From assembly GCA_934183355.1 (NCBI GenBank), contig CAKPST010000010.1, positions 1-37,836 on the forward strand: a stretch of 37,836 bases of DNA. The letters are read 5' to 3'. The translations under genes were made by a program, and so were the position numbers. Within the stretch, counting starts at the first letter, position 1; each line of letters opens with the position of its first letter. Positions 34,894 to 37,836 of this stretch are shown in pieces. The stretch is from an uncultured Prevotella sp. (GTDB taxonomy: Bacteria; Bacteroidota; Bacteroidia; Bacteroidales; Bacteroidaceae). Below the pieces are notes generated by a model. The model was not told the DNA's origin and ran no database searches. It was given only the letters and a program-made list of their open reading frames with translations.

Positions 34894-37341
34894 TTATTTT
34901 GTTTTTATTGTCATCTGAGTTGCCTTTTCTATCTTTTGAATATTCTTGTCTGTAAGCCCCGTGTCATATAGGAACTTGATAGATTGCTTTTGCCAATCTC
35001 TTTCAACAGGATACCCATCACATAACACTTGGTTACTCATTTCATTTACACTTATTTCTTTTACTGGATTCTTGCCTACAAAATCAAGAATTCGAAGACT
35101 TACCAAAGAATTTATAGCATTCTCTTTTTCTTGAACTTGCTTAACAAGTCTATCCATATCCATTATTATATCATCGGCATTTTTAGTATAAGCTTTCAAC
35201 ACCGAATCAATAGATTTATATGTATCATTTATTGACTTTCTTGTATTCTCAAGAACTTGTTTTAAATTCTTATCAATACTAGAATCAATATTATCATTTA
35301 GTTGCTTACGCATTTTTTCCGTAGCTTTTCTAATCTTTTCTGATTTTGAAGTGAATTGACTCGTAAATATAGAACCTATTATACCAGCAATAATACTACT
35401 CACAGCAATAACCCATCCAACAGGATTCCATATGTTTGAAATTATTATTGGAGCAACAGCTGTCATTATACCAACAAACACACCTGCTGCTAATCGCGTA
35501 TTGGTTACTGACTCACCCGATACATTAGAATCAAGATTATTTGTAGCAAGAGATATACGCATGTCCATAATCATCTCCTCTATTTCTGATTTTATCTTTT
35601 CATTCAAATTTTCAAATCTCTCCTGTATTTGTTGTTCAAGTCTTTTATTTATAGACTTTACAACTATATCACTGCTCCATGCTTTCCCTGCTTCTTTGTC
35701 ATCATAATGCTCACTTGCAAAAGCAGAAGCACGATTATGAAGTTCGTCTCTTGTTCCTTGAAAAATGGTCTTTAAGTATTGTTCGACTTGAGCTAACTCA
35801 TTCTTAAAAAAGGTATAATTTTTCGTTTGTTTCTTCTTCAATACCTCATTACCTTCCTTCAGGCTTTTCAAGTCAGCGTAAATCTTATGCCATATTGTAT
35901 TTATCTGATAAGAAGTACCATCAATAACGCTCAAACTTTTCTTCAAACTACCAGACAACTGCACTTCTTTTTTTACCAAATTTGTAAACTCAGATATATT
36001 AGAAGCCTCAAATAGTATCTTAGAAGTCTTTGAATCTTGCTCTCCAGAAAGGGCTATTTGCGCAGCTAAAAGATGAATCGGAATTATACGAACGGCATCC
36101 ATGTTGTACTTACCATCAAGTTTATCATGAATGCGCTCTATATGTCCCTTAATAGATTGAGGACCATCACCAAGTCTCCAATCATTTGGATTTGCTATAA
36201 ATCTTTTTAAACGAATGGCTTGATTAAGATTGCTTTTGACATTTAAGATTATGTATAGTGGCTTATTTCTTTCTTTTATCGTTGAAAAGAAATCAAACTC
36301 TGTTTCTTGAATAGAGTCACTAGTCACAACATAACAAACTACGTCAGCTTCATCTATAATAGACTTGGCTATTTCGGTATCAGCTTCGCCACCAGGCGCA
36401 CCTATACCAGGAGTGTCAACAATACGAAGTCTGTTCCAATACCAACTTCTATTATATCGTGTAGTACGTAATTTGCCTACTCCTATATCATCATTTTCCT
36501 GTTGAGTGATAACCTTATGAAGAGTACTCTTTCCTGCCTTTGTCCTACCCATAAAAGCAATAGTAAAGTATCGGATATTCCTTCTTTTCTTATCCAATAG
36601 TTCTCTATTACTACTCAAACTTTTATCTATTATTTCATTAAAATTGCTTCTTATTCCTTGAATTATTTCTTCAATCTTCAAAACTTCCTTAGAAGCTTTT
36701 TTCGAAGACGGTTTGATACTTGCCAAATGATTATACTCTTCATTCAACAAACTATTCAAATCATCAATTATTCTTGAAACACGATAAAGATCCTTCTCAG
36801 CATCTTCAGTGATTTGCGCTATGGATGCGGAATAACCAAGACCACCCAACATCATATCGACAATACTTTTCTTATTAGAATTTGTAAAATTCTGATAGAT
36901 AGTATTCTCCATTTTTCCTACAAAACGCTTCAAAGAAGATAGTTGAGAAGATGCGATCCTTTCATTAGACTCAGATTGTGTATCTTCAACGATTTTCTCT
37001 ATATCGAGTTTTAAAAGTTTACCGACCTTATTTAGCAATTCCAATTCTGAAGTTGCCATATAATCATCACCATAAGCTATTCGAGCAAGAAGGGTGGCTA
37101 TTTCTTTTTTCTGAGCAACAGAGTAATTAGCAATAACCAACTTGTCAAGTAAATCTTTTAGCTTCATGCACTCCTCATCATCAGAGAAGATTTGCATTCT
37201 ATGATGATAAAGTTCATCATCTTTAGATAATGGCAAATAATTATCTAGGACATCAACCTCCATCTGATTGATTTCCTTATCAACTATTACCATATAGCAT
37301 CCTAACAAATATGCTATCTTTTTATAATCAATTTTGTTCAT
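34894..37341 (-). CDS. leoBC: LeoBC-like dynamin-family GTPase with TerB-like N-domain
   Basis: An 815-residue protein. Residues 1-115 resemble a TerB-type helical domain (VDKEINQMEVDVL, then YGDDYMATSELELLNKVG). A helical linker leads to a GTPase with G1 GRTKAGKS (265-272), G3 DTPG (309-312) and an atypical G4, NVKS (367-370). A coiled-coil stalk (about 480-610) carries a membrane hairpin (about 618-662, with VFVGIMTAVAPIII and IAVSSIIAGIIGSIF), and another coiled coil (660-760) follows. This fits a membrane-remodelling dynamin-like protein. It precedes the leoA-like gene by one base, as expected for a two-protein dynamin pair such as LeoA/LeoBC. It is strongly AT-rich, suggesting horizontal acquisition. 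It starts 18 bp after a 41-codon ORF driven by a canonical promoter. Confidence 0.78.
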   Translation of the reverse strand: MNKIDYKKIAYLLGCYMVIVDKEINQMEVDVLDNYLPLSKDDELYHHRMQIFSDDEECMKLKDLLDKLVIANYSVAQKKEIATLLARIAYGDDYMATSELELLNKVGKLLKLDIEKIVEDTQSESNERIASSQLSSLKRFVGKMENTIYQNFTNSNKKSIVDMMLGGLGYSASIAQITEDAEKDLYRVSRIIDDLNSLLNEEYNHLASIKPSSKKASKEVLKIEEIIQGIRSNFNEIIDKSLSSNRELLDKKRRNIRYFTIAFMGRTKAGKSTLHKVITQQENDDIGVGKLRTTRYNRSWYWNRLRIVDTPGIGAPGGEADTEIAKSIIDEADVVCYVVTSDSIQETEFDFFSTIKERNKPLYIILNVKSNLNQAIRLKRFIANPNDWRLGDGPQSIKGHIERIHDKLDGKYNMDAVRIIPIHLLAAQIALSGEQDSKTSKILFEASNISEFTNLVKKEVQLSGSLKKSLSVIDGTSYQINTIWHKIYADLKSLKEGNEVLKKKQTKNYTFFKNELAQVEQYLKTIFQGTRDELHNRASAFASEHYDDKEAGKAWSSDIVVKSINKRLEQQIQERFENLNEKIKSEIEEMIMDMRISLATNNLDSNVSGESVTNTRLAAGVFVGIMTAVAPIIISNIWNPVGWVIAVSSIIAGIIGSIFTSQFTSKSEKIRKATEKMRKQLNDNIDSSIDKNLKQVLENTRKSINDTYKSIDSVLKAYTKNADDIIMDMDRLVKQVQEKENAINSLVSLRILDFVGKNPVKEISVNEMSNQVLCDGYPVERDWQKQSIKFLYDTGLTDKNIQKIEKATQMTIKTK

Positions 37342-37359
37342 CGATTCGATTATTGAGAT

Positions 37360-37485
37360 CTAGGAAAAATAACACATTAATAAAGTGTGCTGCTGCGTTG
37401 TCACTATCACTTCCATTTCTGGCGTTAGTACGGTGCCGTTTGTTCGTTTGATGCGTTTAGGTTTTACTTGGAATACTCTACTCAT
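37360..37485 (-). CDS. Small ORF (41 aa), possibly a 3'-truncated gene
   Basis: The ATG at 37485 opens a 41-codon frame starting MSRVFQVKPKRIKRTNGTVL and continuing with TPEMEVIVTTQQHT before ending LLMCYFS. The first 34 residues read like an ordinary conserved, charged small protein, while the last few look random and AT-rich. I suspect the original 3' end was lost when the GTPase block was inserted, with the junction near 37380. It has its own strong promoter (37548-37579). An alternative is a genuine short leader peptide of the Leo-like operon. Confidence 0.45.
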   Translation of the reverse strand: MSRVFQVKPKRIKRTNGTVLTPEMEVIVTTQQHTLLMCYFS

Positions 37486-37547
37486 AGTTATTCGTTTTAA
37501 GGTTTCATATGCTGCTGCCAATTACGCGACATCTCTTTTATAAAAGG

Positions 37548-37579
37548 CAAAGATATGGTAAATATGCGAATCTTGCAAA
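37548..37579 (-). promoter_or_regulatory. Promoter for the small ORF and the Leo-like operon
   Basis: Minus strand: TTTG (37579-37576), 20 bp, TATCTTTG (37555-37548). This near-ideal arrangement starts transcription near 37541, about 56 nt before the small ORF and 200 nt before the leoBC-like gene. I see no terminator between the small ORF and leoBC. Confidence 0.7.
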
Positions 37580-37760
37580 TATAATCATCTGAAAAAGAAC
37601 AGAAGTGGTATCCATATTTCCACACTATGATCACTCTTCATTTCTTGAGAATCCTTTCCATTTTGCAGACTGTCATGGCGTTGTCCTTTATTGAGCGTAG
37701 ATTTCCAAATTCTCTTTCACGTGTAGCTTGTTCAGAATAGTACGGATATAGGGGAAACGC

Positions 37761-37797
37761 AAAAAAGGTCTCCAAAGTCGTTAGACCTTGAAGACCT
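37761..37797 (-). terminator. Intrinsic terminator of the rRNA operon
   Basis: On the minus strand a 12-bp stem (arms 37786-37797 and 37766-37777, two G-U pairs) with an 8-base loop is followed by a run of six T. It lies immediately downstream of the 5S rRNA 3' end. Confidence 0.88.
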
Positions 37798-37805
37798 CAA
37801 GTAAA

Positions 37806-37836
37806 GAAGGCAGCCACCTACTCTCCCGCATTGCAT
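37806..37836 (-). rRNA. rrf: 5S ribosomal RNA, 3' end (partial)
   Basis: The complement reads ATGCAATGCGGGAGAGTAGG then TGGCTGCC, the conserved 3' domain of Bacteroidetes 5S rRNA. The gene runs off the window edge and the terminator at 37761-37797 follows directly. The rest of the rRNA operon is expected outside the window, reading toward it. The exact mature 3' end is not certain to within a few bases. Confidence 0.88.

Noticed and set aside
37638..37760. Short open stretch on the minus strand between the rRNA terminator and the small-ORF promoter
   Set aside because: About 40 codons (including SEQATREFGNLRSIKDNA) with no start near its left edge, running back into the terminator. It could be a gene remnant, but I cannot match it to anything.
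1..37836. CRISPR array, tRNA genes, insertion sequences or integrase genes
   Set aside because: I looked for regularly spaced repeats, cloverleaf/TPsiC motifs and transposase or integrase motifs and saw none. The AT-rich GTPase block has no visible recombinase of its own.

Overview
The window looks like chromosome from a Prevotella/Segatella-like member of the Bacteroidales. Supporting evidence: a SusC/SusD-type starch locus; promoters with the Bacteroidetes -7 box TAnnTTTG, several with a TTG or TTTG -33 element 19-20 bp upstream; no Shine-Dalgarno sequences; a C-terminal tail resembling a type IX secretion signal; and a Bacteroides-type sialic acid operon. The identification comes from reading the sequence; no database search was run.

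Layout. (1) 1-390: gene-free, palindrome-rich DNA. (2) 391-19627: an alpha-glucan locus. A LacI-family regulator and an inner-membrane sugar transporter read leftward. Reading rightward are susC, susD, susE and susF, then a CBM20-GH77 4-alpha-glucanotransferase, a type I pullulanase, a SusA-like neopullulanase and a large alpha-amylase with a T9SS-like tail. The proposed logic is surface binding by SusD/E/F, surface cleavage by the T9SS amylase (no SusG lipoprotein is present), outer-membrane import by SusC, periplasmic cleavage by PulA and SusA, inner-membrane import by the MFS carrier, and cytosolic remodelling by MalQ. Three TGCAAACGTTTnCA operators lie 65-66 bp upstream of the -7 boxes of lacI, susC and malQ. 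(3) 19771-21995: a bifunctional cytidylyltransferase/SDR reductase (CDP-ribitol type) and a LicD phosphotransferase, probably for a surface glycan. (4) 21976-26315: two tandem, paralogous, periplasmic-sensor histidine kinases with no response regulator in the window. (5) 26521-28068: a protein I do not recognise. (6) 28216-33020: a sialic acid operon (lyase, N-acylglucosamine 2-epimerase, MFS transporter) with a divergent ROK-family regulator. (7) 33195-37341: two AT-rich dynamin-like GTPase genes one base apart, matching in size and architecture the LeoA/LeoBC pair of the Eleos anti-phage system. They sit downstream of a canonical promoter and a 41-codon ORF that may be the stump of an interrupted gene. 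(8) 37761-37836: the terminator and 3' end of a 5S rRNA gene whose rRNA operon continues beyond the window.

The most interesting items are the Leo/Eleos-like pair and its insertion point beside the rRNA operon, the uniform operator-to-promoter spacing that suggests a LacI-family activator, the use of a T9SS amylase in place of SusG, and a GC-rich palindromic repeat that encodes part of a signal peptide.
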